DNA from: Monarcha castaneiventris obscurior
Taxonomy: Eukaryota > Chordata > Aves > Passeriformes > Monarchidae
NCBI GenBank assembly: GCA_026261815.1
Contig: JAMPIT010000539.1
Span: forward strand, 3,550,501-3,614,500
DNA length: 64,000 bases
Reading direction: 5' to 3'
Each line of letters begins with the position of its first letter. The first letter of the stretch is position 1. Both the position numbers and the translations under genes were made by a program. Below the pieces are notes generated by a model, which saw only the letters and a list, made by a program, of their open reading frames with translations, searched no databases and was not told where the DNA came from. Of the stretch, positions 1 to 11,544 are shown piece by piece.

Positions 1-78
1 CCGAGGTCACATCGGCCTGGAAGCGGAGGCTGTCCCCAAGCTGGAAGCTGCTGGAGAGCCTCTCCCTGCTCCAGTCGT
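1..78 (-). CDS. ZP3-like exon 4 (partial)
   Basis: Acceptor ATTCCAG/ACGACT at 79/78. The visible part encodes [20 protein letters not shown] and continues ADVTS before the window ends. The [12 protein letters not shown] segment matches TFHLGDAAHLQA of mammalian ZP3. The exon is truncated by the window edge, not by mutation. Confidence 0.88.
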
Positions 79-1286
79 CTGGAATGCAGATCCCAGGGGA
101 TGGGGTCACTTGGGGGACCGCTTAAACGCGTGGCAACCCCCATGGGGTGGATTTGGGCTCTGTTGGGGCTCCCAGGAGCCACCAGGAGCAGGGAGCTGAG
201 GGACACGAGGCCACCAGGGCTGCACCCACCGTCCATGAGGCGCAGGGAGAACCGGAGCCGCTCCTCGGCTGCCACGGTGGAGCGGAACGGGGCCCACGTG
301 GGGTGCACGGCACCGCTGCTCACGTTGCTCTTCCTAAAGGGAAGCAATGGGAATTGCCAGGGATGGCACTGCCACCTCAGGGCAGTGGCAGCACGGGGAC
401 AGCCCCACCGCTCACCTGGGGTAGTGACACTCAATGAGGACCTCGGCCGGGGTGGCCCTCACGATGAGGGGGTTGCCAGAAGGGGCAGGTTTGTAGAACA
501 GGGTCGTTCTGTAGATCAGGGAGTCCGGGGTCACCTGGAAGGAGGATTTGGGAGAGGGGAAAAGTCAGGAAAATTAACTCGGCACTAGCAGGGACTGTGC
601 CAGGACACAGAGGCCACATTCCTGATCCTATAGGACACCACGGAGCCCTGAGCTGGCACCCCAACGAGGCTCCAGCTTGCAGGAGGTCACAGAGCCTCCA
701 GGACTTGGACACAGCACCTCGGGACCCGTTATCCCATAAATTCCTGCATCCAAGTCCAAAACCCACTACTGAGCACGCACCTCATCCACAGTATCCACAC
801 CCCAAAACCCACGCACTCCTCACCCCAAACCCGCCAGCACCTTCACCAGGGCACCTCCAGGGGCGACACCTTCACCCCGACACCCCTCACCTGCAAGGTG
901 CTGCCACACTCGTGCAGCGCGGCCACGAAGGTGACGAAAGCCTGGGCAGGGTTCGGGGACAGAGGCGGGCAGGAGGCCGTGCCCAGGCTCAGCTCCGCTG
1001 CCCGCACCGGGCGCCCGGTGCCGAAGAGGTCCCTGCGCACGGTGGCCACCAGTTGCCCCTCCTGGCACCGCACGGCCACCGCGGGCCGCGGCGACAGCGC
1101 CCGCAGCTGCGACAGATCCACCCGAGCCCATGGCTGCGACACGCCGGGAACACGGCCCCGGGAGGAGTCACCCCGCAGCCGCCACGTCCCGGAATTCCTC
1201 GAGGGAAAACCCCAAGGATCGGAGGATGCGGCCGCAGCCAACATCCAGTAGAGCAGAGCGACGCCGAAGCGGCTCCCAAACCCCAT
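1..1286 (-). CDS. ZP3-like zona pellucida egg-coat protein, 5' part (exons 1-4, runs off the left edge)
   Basis: This is a secreted egg-coat glycoprotein of the ZP3/ZPC family, which polymerises through its ZP module to build the vitelline envelope. Four exons are visible: 1286-891, 534-416, 333-230 and 78 to beyond the window. Their phases join cleanly (0, 2, 1). The product starts with a hydrophobic signal peptide (residues 1-21). The ZP-N domain follows, with its four cysteines at residues 74, 106, 127 and 168, in the typical contexts [18 protein letters not shown] and IECHYPR. DLFGTG (87-91) and the sequon NVSS (175-178) are also family hallmarks. The ATG at 1286 has A at -3 and G at +4, and lies about 50 nt below a TATA box. 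The ZP-C half, furin site and membrane anchor lie outside the window. Birds have several ZP3-type genes, so I give no symbol; which paralogue this is remains open. Confidence 0.93.
230..333 (-). CDS. ZP3-like exon 3 (ZP linker / start of ZP-C)
   Basis: 104 nt between acceptor CCTTTAG/GAAGAG and donor GGACG/GTGGGT. It encodes residues 173-206 with the conserved N-glycosylation sequon NVSS, then [11 protein letters not shown] and [10 protein letters not shown], which match ZP3 LPTWLPFRTTV and LTFSLRLMEE. Confidence 0.92.
416..534 (-). CDS. ZP3-like exon 2 (end of ZP-N)
   Basis: 119 nt between acceptor TTCCAG/GTGACC and donor CCCCAG/GTGAGC. It encodes residues 133-171 plus two bases of an Arg codon. 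It holds the fourth ZP-N cysteine in IECHYPR and the [10 protein letters not shown] segment, which corresponds to VTDDALVYST of mammalian ZP3. Confidence 0.93.
891..1286 (-). CDS. ZP3-like exon 1 (signal peptide and start of ZP-N)
   Basis: Encodes residues 1-132: signal peptide, a low-complexity spacer, then the first three ZP-N cysteines. The splice donor is CAG/GTGAGG at 891/890, phase 0. An in-frame open stretch continues upstream to about 1490, but that part translates the promoter tandem repeat and lies above the TATA box, so I do not count it as coding. Confidence 0.92.
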
Positions 1287-1332
1287 CGTAACCCCAGGAA
1301 AAGCAGCGCATGGAAAAGGGGCTGCTCGGGAG

Positions 1333-1340
1333 CCTTTTAT
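1333..1340 (-). promoter_or_regulatory. TATA box of the ZP3-like gene
   Basis: The minus strand reads ATAAAAGG, 47-54 nt upstream of the start codon at 1286. That predicts transcription starting near 1308 and a 5' leader of only about 20 nt, as is usual for zona pellucida genes. Confidence 0.75.
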
Positions 1341-1370
1341 GGGAGTATTCCCGGGGGAATCCCCGCCGGG

Positions 1371-1490
1371 ATAACGGGATCCAGCTGGGGATCCCACTCG
1401 GGATAACGGGATCCAGCTGGGGGTCCCACTCGGGATATCGGGATCCAGCTGGGGATCCCACTCGGGATATCGGGATCCATCTGGGCCCAT
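1371..1490. repeat. 32-bp tandem repeat carrying E-boxes, upstream of the ZP3-like TATA box
   Basis: Three nearly perfect 32-bp units start at 1371, 1403 and 1435, and a fourth decayed unit starts at 1467. Each unit holds one CANNTG E-box: CAGCTG at 1382, 1414 and 1446, and CATCTG at 1478. Unit differences are few (ATAACGGG versus ATATCGGG), which suggests recent expansion. The array lies 30-150 bp above the TATA box, where zona genes are known to use an E-box bound by FIGLA. Confidence 0.85.
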
Positions 1491-1499
1491 CCCTCCCGA

Positions 1500-4400
1500 G
1501 GGTGATTCCCTCCCCTCGCAGCCGGGAATTGTCCCGTTTGTCCCGTGTCCCGCCCGGCTGCGGTGGCATCAGTGCCACCCGTGTCCCACTCGCTCCCTGA
1601 GCCGGAGCCGATTTTGGCCAGTGAGGTTCCCCCGGGAGTTTTCCCCCCTGATCTTCCCGGGAATTCCCCGAAATCCGGGCGGTGCATTCAGAACTGGGGA
1701 TGTGCCAACCTCACCCGGGCTCTTTGGTATCCGCCCGTGCCCGATTTCCCGGGAATGCGCCCCTGGGAATTGTCCCTGGCTAATGAGGGCACCATAACGA
1801 GCTCATTTGCATAGAGAGCAGAGGGACAGAGCAGGTCAGGGAATTCCTGGTGGGAATTCTTGCCTCAGGTCCTGCTGTCCCCTGCAGCATCCATAATGTC
1901 ACTCCCACATCCCCCTCTGGCACCATCCCGGTCGCCCCGGGTGTTTTTAGGGATGATGAATAAACGATGGGACACGGAAAACCGCTCCAGGCCTCTCCAT
2001 GAATTCCGCAGGAATGGGGCAGCTCCCAGCCCGGCTCATCCCAGGGCTGCCCTGGAATGGTTTATCCAGGGGGATGGGGGTGCTCAGGGGGCTCCAGAGG
2101 GATCCAGAGGGATGGGAGGGGATGTTCCTGCATCCAGTGGGATCCATGGGGATGGGAGGGGATGTTTCTGCTTCCCACAGCCCCATTCCCCATCCCAACA
2201 TCAGGAATGGCTCTGGAAATCCAGGATTTGATCTGCCCAGCCTCTGTGGGACCCAGGTCTCCAGGGATGGGTGCCTGCTCCCAAAGCTTCATTCCTGCTA
2301 TTCCAGAGGGAAGGATCCAGGATCTCAAAGAGCCCCTGCACAGCCCCATCCCAAGCTTTCCCTCTCCAGAGTGGATTTCTCAGCCCTGGAGCAGCTCAGC
2401 ACCTTTGCAGGTGAAGGTCCCAGCCCTGTGGGTCACTCTGTGGTCAGTGCAACAGCCCCAGGAGATCTTCCACCCTCAGAGGCGCCTCCAGCTCCGGAGC
2501 AGCAAGTCCTGCACCAAGGGATGGCTCGGGTGGATACAGGAGCAGACTTCTGCCCAGGATGAAAAGATCCCAGCACTTCCATTTTGTACAAACACACAGC
2601 TGAGCCCTCCCTGAGCCCTCTCTGAGCCCTGTCCTGCTGTCCTGCTGCTGCCCTCCACCCCAGGGGCGTTTCTGCACCGCTGCTCCTGGGCGATGCTCCG
2701 GAGAGCCGGCCCTGTGCTCCCGCTGCCTCCTCCTGCCACGCAGAGCCTCGTGCTCTTCCGTGTGGATATTACACTTGGCCGACCCTCGGGAGCTCCACTA
2801 AAGCCTTTCCACAGCTGCTCCTCGTGCAGGAGCCCGTGCGTGGGGCGGCAGCAAGGCAGGAGACCATATGCTCCAGCACGGGGGACAATGAGCCACTCGC
2901 TGAGACAGCTCGGCTGTGATGAGCCGTTGTCATGACTGATGGCACGAGGACTCTGGGGGAGCAGATTTTCACAGCAGATAAGCCCTAATGAACAGAGAAA
3001 TAACTTCCCGTATGATGAGGGAGGTGTGCAGGGTTCCAAAAGCCACGGTCCTGCGAGGAAGGAAACGCTTGATTGCCAGCAAGGCCACGGAGCTCTGCTA
3101 CCCGGGCAGCAGAGCTGAGAAAATCCATCTTCCTGCTGGCCTTGGGAGCGGGGAATGAGCCAACACTTCAGTGGAGGAGGAGGAATAAGTGGTGGCAGTG
3201 GAGCAGAAGGGGTTCACAGGGCTGGGGGCTGCACATCTGCCCTGGTGCTGCAGCTGCCAGAAAACCGTGCAGCTAAAACGCATCTCCTGCAGCACCCCTG
3301 CAGAGGGGAAACTGAGGCACAGAGCCAAGGAGTCATTCCTGCAGGGCTGGGCACCCCCACACTAAGGAAAAGAAAACTTTAAAACCCAGTATTGGTCTTT
3401 GCACCTCACAAGTTGGTTCACATAAGGAAAATCTGTCGGCTAATATTGACTTGAGCACATACCACAGCCTTCCCCACTGCCCGGGAGGAAGCTTTGCCAC
3501 AGGAACTGCTGCCGAGCCACCTCATATTAGAATTTACTACAGCTCAGCCTGGAAGCCTGCCCCGTGCTTTCTATTTTTAGCTGCAGGCAGACCTATTCAC
3601 ATCAGTCAGTGCTGAAACTCAGGTCCTTTCACAGCTTTGGTGCAGTAATTCAGGGACATGCATGAAGCCAGGTTCTCAGCTTTGAGGACAGCTCACCAGG
3701 ATAAATAATAAATCCATGAGCTGAGTGCTCCCAAGGCTGGGGGGACATAGGGGGTGCTTTGCTAAAGGCATTCTCATCACACATATTTATTCCACGGGAT
3801 CACGCCACTACTTAGGTGCAGAGAAAATCATGGACTTGAATGTGATTTACCAGCCCATAAACTGCAAGGAAAGCAGGAGAAATGGGATGAGAGAGAGGAA
3901 GGGTCCAGGAGAAGTGACAACAGCTCCACGAGGTTCCACACTGGTGGTGGTTTCCCTGCCTGTTAATTATTTTGTCTTGAAACGCTTTTAGAAGAGAGGA
4001 AATTCATTAGTGCTTAACACAGGACAAGTGAAAAAATGTGTGTTTTTACTGCTGGTCACGGTGAACATATGGAGGGTGAATGTCAGAGGTCTGCAATAAC
4101 TCAGGGTGGTTTGAGTAAACCAATGCAGCAGCAAGATGCAGATGTTTGGTGATGGAGCTCCCGATCAGCCAGACCTTGTTCTCATGACTCTTCATCACGC
4201 TTCCCCTCTCCCGTGCGTGACTGCACGTGCCAAATCCACCCAGGTCCCTGACAGTCCGACAACTAGGAAAGCTCTCAGCAGTGAGGCTGACACACACCCT
4301 GAGAGCACTGACGTTGCCCACTGACATCATCACTACACTTTATGGCAGCTAAACCCAACCTCGACAGGGGAAAGCTGAGCACAAACCCAACCCAAAGGTA

Positions 4401-5300
4401 GCTCTTCCCTTCTGCTTGGAAGAGAGTCACAGCCAGACACTGCCAGTCCAGCTGACAGGCATTGTACAGACAATATCCCAGGGTTTAATCCCACCAGTTT
4501 TCCCAAGAAGGAAACACCTCACAGAGCAGTTAAGTGGGGTTCATCCTTCCTGGCCGCAATGCCAATTCCTGCTCCTGTCTGTGGCGAGCAAGGAGCCTGA
4601 GGCTCTTCTGCTGCAGGGTGCTGCAGTCAGAGAGGTGGCAGGAGGGTCTCCACACTTGCACACGCTGCTGGTCACCACCCCTGGTCACTCAGGATGGCAC
4701 TTGCTGAAGGCAGCCCCAGCCCTCCTGCCCCGAGGTGTCAGCAGAGCAGATGGGACAAACGGGCCAACGCTGCTTCTCCCATCCACGCACTTTCCAGGAG
4801 AAGCAGCGTCAAATTAATGGGCAAAAAGAGCCCAGAACAAAACAAAACAAAACAATGAAGTGTGTGAGCGTATTAAGTCCTTTTCCATCCCCAGTTTATG
4901 CTTCAGCTGCTACCTTGAGACTGGCACAGAAGCCAATGTGCCGTTTGCTTCACACAGCTCCTGGGATCTCCGTGGCACCGTTTACGCTTGGGTAACTCAA
5001 CTTCTGGAGGCCATTAGGCAGCGTAATTTCACCAGTTCCTGAGCAAATGCCTGAAGGGGTCCTTGCAAAGCCAGTTCAGCACAGCTGAAATATGGAGGAA
5101 ATGTTCGTTTAAATCCTAAGGAGAAATGTAATGAATGCTTTGTAGTAAAGCACATTCAGATCAGCCCCGCTTCAGCTGATCAAGGCACAAGCTCATCAGC
5201 ACTCTCCAAGAAGAAATACTTCTGATCCAGAAAGTGAGTTTAACATCCTTGTGGAAGAGTTTTCATCAACTGACAACACCCATTTGGGGAAAAATTAGCT
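1500..5300. other. Intergenic, no gene recognised
   Basis: Open frames here are short and show no recognisable family. An octamer motif ATTTGCAT lies at 1805-1812, about 500 bp upstream of the ZP3-like gene. The stretch 3400-4030 is AT-richer and may be regulatory, but nothing specific can be supported. Confidence 0.5.
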
Positions 5301-8300
5301 CACAGCATCACTCAGGTGCAGACTTTAAAACAAGAGCATTCTTTTCTATTTTTTCCCCTTTTTTTCCAATTTTTTTTTTTTTTATTTTCTGAAAAGGCAC
5401 TTTCCATTTGATGGGCCCACCTCCACTGAGATGCCAGCTGGCCAAACACATCAGGGGGCTGTGGCCTGTTTATTCATCCACGTGTTGGTGAAAATAGGGC
5501 TCTGAAGAGCAGCTTCCACATCTACGTGTGGGTGCTGAGTCCTAACCAGGGTGGCTGGGAGCGATCTTGGTTGCAGGGGTCAGGAAATTGGAACAAGCCC
5601 TGGAAAACCCTGGAAGTAACAAGGCCCTGGGTCATCCCGGCCCAGCAATGCAGCACGGAGGGCAAAAACACAGAGCAACCATTCTGTGAGCAAGCAACCA
5701 GGGTAGGTGTCACTGGTGTCACCAGTTCAGCAGCACCACGAGGAGGAACTGAGTGAGAAATCCAAAGGGAACACTTACAGGTTCGCTGGCAGCTTGTGAA
5801 GCAGACAGGAGAAATAGTCCCTGGTTGGGGCATCTGTACTGGTGTGCCCAGAAGGGCACACGGGGGGCAGGAGGGATGGCTCCCAGCCCATGCTGGGTGA
5901 CAAAGCAGCTTTGGAAGTGGCAGTAGCTGGTGATTTGTTGGATCTGACTGTTTTGAGGTGCAGGTCCTCCTCAGCAATGTCTCACGCAGGAGGATGGATA
6001 TGCTCCTCACTCTGCCTTGGAAATGGGAAACCAGAGAGCTGCAGCAATGGGTGGAAACAGCCAAGTTTATCCCATGGCTCATGGATCAGAGCCCGAGGCT
6101 GCAGGCTGTCTCCTTCAGCTCCATACCTGTTCCTCTGCCCAGCCAGGCACCTGCAAAGGCTGCTTCCCTCGAGTCCCACCTCTCCTTTCACAGCCTGCCT
6201 TTGCCACCTGTGCCAAACAGGACAGGAGGCAGGTGGCTTGTTAGAAACTGTCCCTGCGCCATCCCAACTTGTGAATGTGCAACCTGCGCTGCATTTTGAT
6301 GGATGTCTGGGGACCTGACAGCATTCATTACAAGTGAGGAGGCAGGACAAGCATGAAAGGTGCTTGTGAAGAGCAGCAGGCCGGGGTGCATCAGCAAAGG
6401 TGGAGGGAGCTGCAGGAAGGAAGCAGGGGGCAATCAGCACTCCCACTGCTGTCTTACCCGGGCACAGACTGGCACTTGGCCTTGGCAGCTGCCAGCACCT
6501 GTGTGCGCTCATCTGTGCATGTTTTTGTGTGTGTATATGGCACACAGATGCTCGGCTAACGAGGGGCTGTGTGTCAGCACCGTGCCCTGGGCCGTGCTGG
6601 AGCTCAGGCAGGAGCATATGCCAGCAGAGAGCAGCAAACAAACCCCAAGGAACCCGGTTTCCTCTGCGTGGGACAAAGTGTGGGGCTGACTGGGCCCCGT
6701 GTCCCTGCAGAGGAACCTGTTCAGGTGGAGGCATCAGTGCAGGTGTCTTTCCACGCCTTTGAACAATGGGTTCTGTCAAAAAAAAAAAAAAAACAACACA
6801 TATGCAAGTTTGGGTGGAACTCAAAAATCCCTGGTCCCCCTCAAGAAGGGGGATCCTTTTGCTGTCTGCCCCAGGCAAGCTCAAACCTCTGCCCCCAAGC
6901 AGCGAGCAAGGAAGGAGGAAGGACTTGGCCCTCACTTTGATCTCCTCTCCCAGGGGCTGCACTGTCCCCGTGCAGAGGGGCTGCTGTTCCTGGGTGGGGA
7001 GCTCAGCTCCCAGCTCCAGGGATAGCACAGAGCGTGATTTGCCATTGGAAACTCCCACCTACCTTCCCCTGATGTTTAGGGGCTGCTTGATCTGCGTGGG
7101 ATTTTTTCATCTCTAGCACCGACAATCCTCTGATACTGCCTGTGCTTTTCTTTGACTCTAACCAGAGCCCTGAAGTTGTTTCTCATATCAAACGCTCCCA
7201 GTCAATCTGATTTTTAGAAAACACAGCGCGTCTGGGGAGAAACCTGAAAAATATAGAACACGTTCCCCATTTGCATCCAAATGTTGAAAAACCCCATCAC
7301 TCCTCTATGGCACATCATATCAGCACTATGCCTGCCATGAAATATTCATGGCCATTTATTATGATGTTGTTTATTATCCTCATAAAACTTTTCCAGCAAT
7401 CAGTTTCTTTATTTGCTCAGCCTGCAGCATGGATGGGCACTTTTGTGTCTCCTTCAGTGCTGCCAGAGTTTGGATGAATCCAGGGCCCCTGTCACTGTCA
7501 GAACAACACCACTGCTATCCCGAGCTCAGTCCATCCCGGGCTGCTTCCCTTCTTGTGGCATCAACCGAGCACTAACTGGGAACTGCAGGGTGACCATGGC
7601 ATACTCTGCCTGTGTTAGGCTGCTGGAATGGAATGAAATTCAACCCAGGATTGATTTCTGGAGCCCAGTGTGACAGCACAGGGAGCAGAGGGATTAAACA
7701 ATGCTGCCAGTCCTGCTTGGGTTGGCACGGCAGTGGGACACAGCGCTGGTCTCACTGTCCATGCACCCTCCAGGTGAGGTTAAAAAAGAGAAGGGAAGCA
7801 CTTAGTGAGGACAGCTCCTGAAGGTTTCATGGCAACTGCCAGATTAATGTTAATGTAAGCTGCTAAAAGATTTTCAAATGGATTAGTTCTCCATTTCCTC
7901 CTTGGCACCCTGAGGGTCTGGTGCCGGATGAATCACCTCTGCGACCACAAAGTCCCCTCGTGGCAACAAAGCAGAGGCAAGGGTTGGACCTGGAGGGAGT
8001 GTGTGAGAAAGGCAGAGATACTTTCTGGAACAGATTCAGTTTCTTTATAGCAGTTCTTTACAGCAGGACACTTTGTAAGAGTGCCCATTCTGAAAACCTT
8101 TTATTCCTCCTGCCAGAGCTTGCGAGCCCTGCCCTTTCCGTGAGGAGGGGAGTAAAAAAAGATCTCGGAGGACAGCGAGAGCAAGAGCTCTCCTTTCACA
8201 GGGACTGCAAAGCTGAGTCTCAGCGGAGTAACCTTGATAAAACCTCTTGTTTCAAACACACAGCAAACATTTCTGCGTTGAACAAGCTGCTGCAAGAGGA

Positions 8301-9090
8301 TTCAGGCTCCTCTCTTGCCAATGCACTGGCGCTGCTTTTCCCCAGAGCGCAGTGTCTTCCAAAAGCAAACTGCATCAGCCTCAGAAAAATAAATAAATCT
8401 ACTTTTCACATCATTTCATCTCCTGATAACAGTAATGAACTCAGTCTCTGGCATTACTGGGAATTAATGACTGCCTGCCTCCTGACTCACCAGCTCTTCC
8501 CGGGCTATCATAAATTCCCAGGCACCGTTGTGAACCACACATCACCCGGAAAGCTGGAAATAAAGACCTTGTCCAGAACCCTGGGGCAAACACACAGCGT
8601 GCCAGTGGCACCTGGAAGCCTGGGAAGGGAGACGAGCTCCCAGATAAACACACTGCTCTGCCCTGACGACTCACTGGGGGCGAGCACCGGGAGCTGTGTC
8701 CTGGGGCTCCCTGCAGGATCCCAGCCCTGCTTCTGTGTCACTCCTCCAGAATAATCTGGCTGAAAGCAGCACACAGCTTTGAGGAACTGCTCCTTGGAGT
8801 AGTTAAACTCGTGCTGCACACCCTGCTGTTACCCTTTATTCCTGGCCAACTCTTCAGCCTCACCATGCTCTTGTCTGAGAAAGAGCCTCTCTGAAGCTGC
8901 CCCTGCAAGCAGCCACTTCCAGACCATGATCACATCACCTCGAACCTGCTCTTAATAAAATAAAAGAAGGTGCTTCATTACTGAAGCCAAGCTCTGCAGC
9001 TCGTACCTGCTTGGCTGTCAGAAACCGTCGTGTCCCACACGCCAGGCCCCTTGGACTTTCTGCCTTTCAGATCACACAGCTTTCCGTGGG
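5300..9090. other. Intergenic, no gene recognised
   Basis: It holds short homopolymer tracts (T-run near 5370-5383, A-run 6779-6793) and an AT-rich block at 7190-7420. A stop-free plus-strand frame spans 7921-8754, but it begins with GTG, its first ATG comes only near 8467, and it resembles no family I know. Confidence 0.5.
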
Positions 9091-9480
9091 GAGACAAAGA
9101 GCTGGTGAAATTGGCATGTCTATATATTTATTTAAATATCGAGATTTCCCGCCCTGCAAGTTGCAAATGTAAATTTGCGTGTAACCAGCTCCAGTAATTA
9201 GGGTTAATGACTAAAGAGCGTTTGGAAATTGTGCAATTCATGAAGTCGTCCATCAGAAAGGACCAATTAGGTTTGCTTCTCCTTTCGAAAAATACAGATT
9301 TCTGTCATCAGCTGTTCATTGGACATGTCTGTCTGGCCTGCTTGTCTCAAGAAATTTAACTAAATTAACAGATTTAATTATCGTGTATTAATTACAGGCC
9401 ATGCCCAGATTTCTGTGAGTTCAGCATCCCACTGGCAGAACAGATAGAGGTATGGCCGAGAGTGGAATATGTTTTAATTT
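9090..9480. promoter_or_regulatory. AT-rich block, candidate conserved non-coding element
   Basis: This is a non-repetitive AT-rich island in GC-rich surroundings, with several homeodomain-type cores (TAATTA near 9197, 9266 and 9390; TTTAATTA near 9373). Texture and motif density resemble vertebrate developmental enhancers. This is inference from composition only. Confidence 0.3.
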
Positions 9481-11540
9481 GGAGGCAACGCAGCTGGTAC
9501 ATCAAACCAAAAGGCTGAGCAGCTCCACTCCAGCCCAGAGCTGAATTCATTTACTGTTGGGTCTCACTTTTGCTGGAGCCATCCATCCACACCTTATTCT
9601 CCAAGGACAATTGCTGTGCAGCGCAGGCCAGTGCAGGAGAGAGATTTGTCTCCTGACAGATTATCCCCAGGGAGAACCAGCACAACGCTCCAGGGCCTTG
9701 GAGAAGATGAGGCCTGAAAAATAATTCTGCACTACAAATGTGTTCTTCTCCCCCAGAGCTGGCAGCAGCTCTGCCCTTGGGCCTCTCAGGGCAGAGCTGA
9801 GCTCACAGGGGCTCCCAAACCAGTGTCCATCCCACTGTGGGAGCTGGGCCATGGATGCTGGTTACCCAGTGGCTGGAGCTGTGTCCCTGCAGGTCTTTAA
9901 TTAAGGCAGCTTGGGCTTCCCAAGAGGTGGGGTGTGAAAGCAGCACCTCATAAAAATGTCCCAGTCCCAATAACACTTCTAAATCAGCTTCCTGGGATGC
10001 AGCTGTAACAAGCCCCCTGGAGAAGCTGTGGCAGCAAAGGGAAGGTTTTACTGGCCCTTAATTATGAGCTCTGGCACAACTCTCTGCCTCTCGTTCTCTG
10101 CGAAACAGCGAGGAGGAGCCCTCCAGCTCTGTGTCACCTCCCCCAGCAGCTCCCCACTGCTCCCACACCTTGCCACACATGAGTGCAGACACTGCAACAA
10201 CTGCAGCCCACTCCTAACCCTCCAGAGACCCAGAAATCAACAGTTTTGGCTCTTTCCCCTATTATTTTTCTGGTGGTGACCCGTGTGCAATCGACTGAAG
10301 CCTCCTGACATGGAGCTGCTCCCAGGTTCCTTGCTGCAGCCCTGAGGAAATCCCACAGGCCAGCAGGCCACGGACTAAGAGCTGCTGAGGTGAACAAGTC
10401 CCCAAGAGGGGGAACCTCGTGATTAAGAGCTCTTTAACCCAGCTGAACCCCTGCAGGATCAAAGGCAGCGGCTGGGAGGCTGGATATGTTCAGGAAAACG
10501 TGGTTAATTGTGGGAGCAATTAGCCTCTGCAAGAATTCACCAGGTACACGATGGATTCTCCGTGCCTGGCAGTGTTTAAACCTCAGTGGAGATCTTTTGG
10601 AAAGATAAGCTCATGTTTGACCAGGGCGGACAGGCTTAATACAGGAATAGCCAATTTTATGCAAGAAGAGATGAACAGAATGGTCTTTTGAGCTGGAAAA
10701 ATCTCAAAAATCTATGAAACTATTAATAGAGAATGAGACATTTCTAGTGGGTTTGACAGCTAGATGACAAATCTGTGTTAAATTCCACAGGATCCAAAGA
10801 AACTACTCAACCTCGTTTTCTGATATCCTCCAAGGGGTTTCCCAGTGGGGGATTTTAGCTTTCCATTTTTTAGCTTTAGAATAATCTTCCAAGCTGGAAA
10901 ACTTCTCAACCTCCCCTCCTCTCACCTCCCCCTGCTCCTCCATCCTTTCCTCTGTCTTGGAGAGTACGTGCCAAGCTGTGTGTGGGTGAGCCCCTGGGAG
11001 AGGCAGCGGCGGAGCCATCCCACAGTGTGTGAGGAACAGAGCAGTGGGCAGAAGTAGGAGAAGCCAAACTTTGCACTTTGCCAGCCCAGAGCCATCTCAG
11101 AGCCTGGGCATCCCTTGCCAGCCCTGGAGAAGCCCCACGGTGTGAGGAGGGAGTGGCTGGGCCCGTTTTGCTGCTCCCAGAATAGTTTGGGTTATCTATG
11201 TTTCCCTTTTAACTCTGCGGTGGAGCCCGATCTTCCCAAATCCAGCAGGCCACAGCAGCTGTGGCTGGGGCTGTCTCATCCCCCTCCAGCCAAGGAAGCA
11301 GGCATGAGGCTCATGGCACTCTGCAGGTAAGAATTAATAACTGCTCCCAGGACCAATTGTTTCAGCCAAGGCTGCTGAGTTTGGTGTTTTATGTGTGTGT
11401 TTCGAAAAGGATGACAAATAATTGAAGGTGCAGAGTGGCTCCCAATCAGCCATCGCCCTCAGTGGACTTCCATCCCCAACAAAATAGAAACCTCTTGCTT
11501 AGATGTGCTGCACCCTCCTTCCCAATGATTTATTAAAATA
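9480..11540. other. Intergenic, no gene recognised
   Basis: Mixed-composition sequence with no plausible exon that I can identify on either strand. The stretch 10480-10780 is AT-richer, with paired homeodomain-like cores (GGTTAATTG, GCAATTAGC). Confidence 0.45.
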
Positions 11541-11544
11541 TAGA

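Noticed and set aside
597..1406. 269-codon plus-strand open frame
   Set aside because: It is antisense to the ZP3-like exon 1 and its promoter repeats; the minus frame has the family cysteines and splice sites.
1286..1490. An upstream in-frame start of the ZP3-like gene at 1490
   Set aside because: It would translate the 32-bp repeats, removes the signal peptide from the N-terminus, and lies upstream of the TATA box.
5982..7058. 358-codon minus-strand open frame
   Set aside because: It begins with GTG, runs through a homopolymer (a row of Phe codons) and has no recognisable domain; a chance frame.
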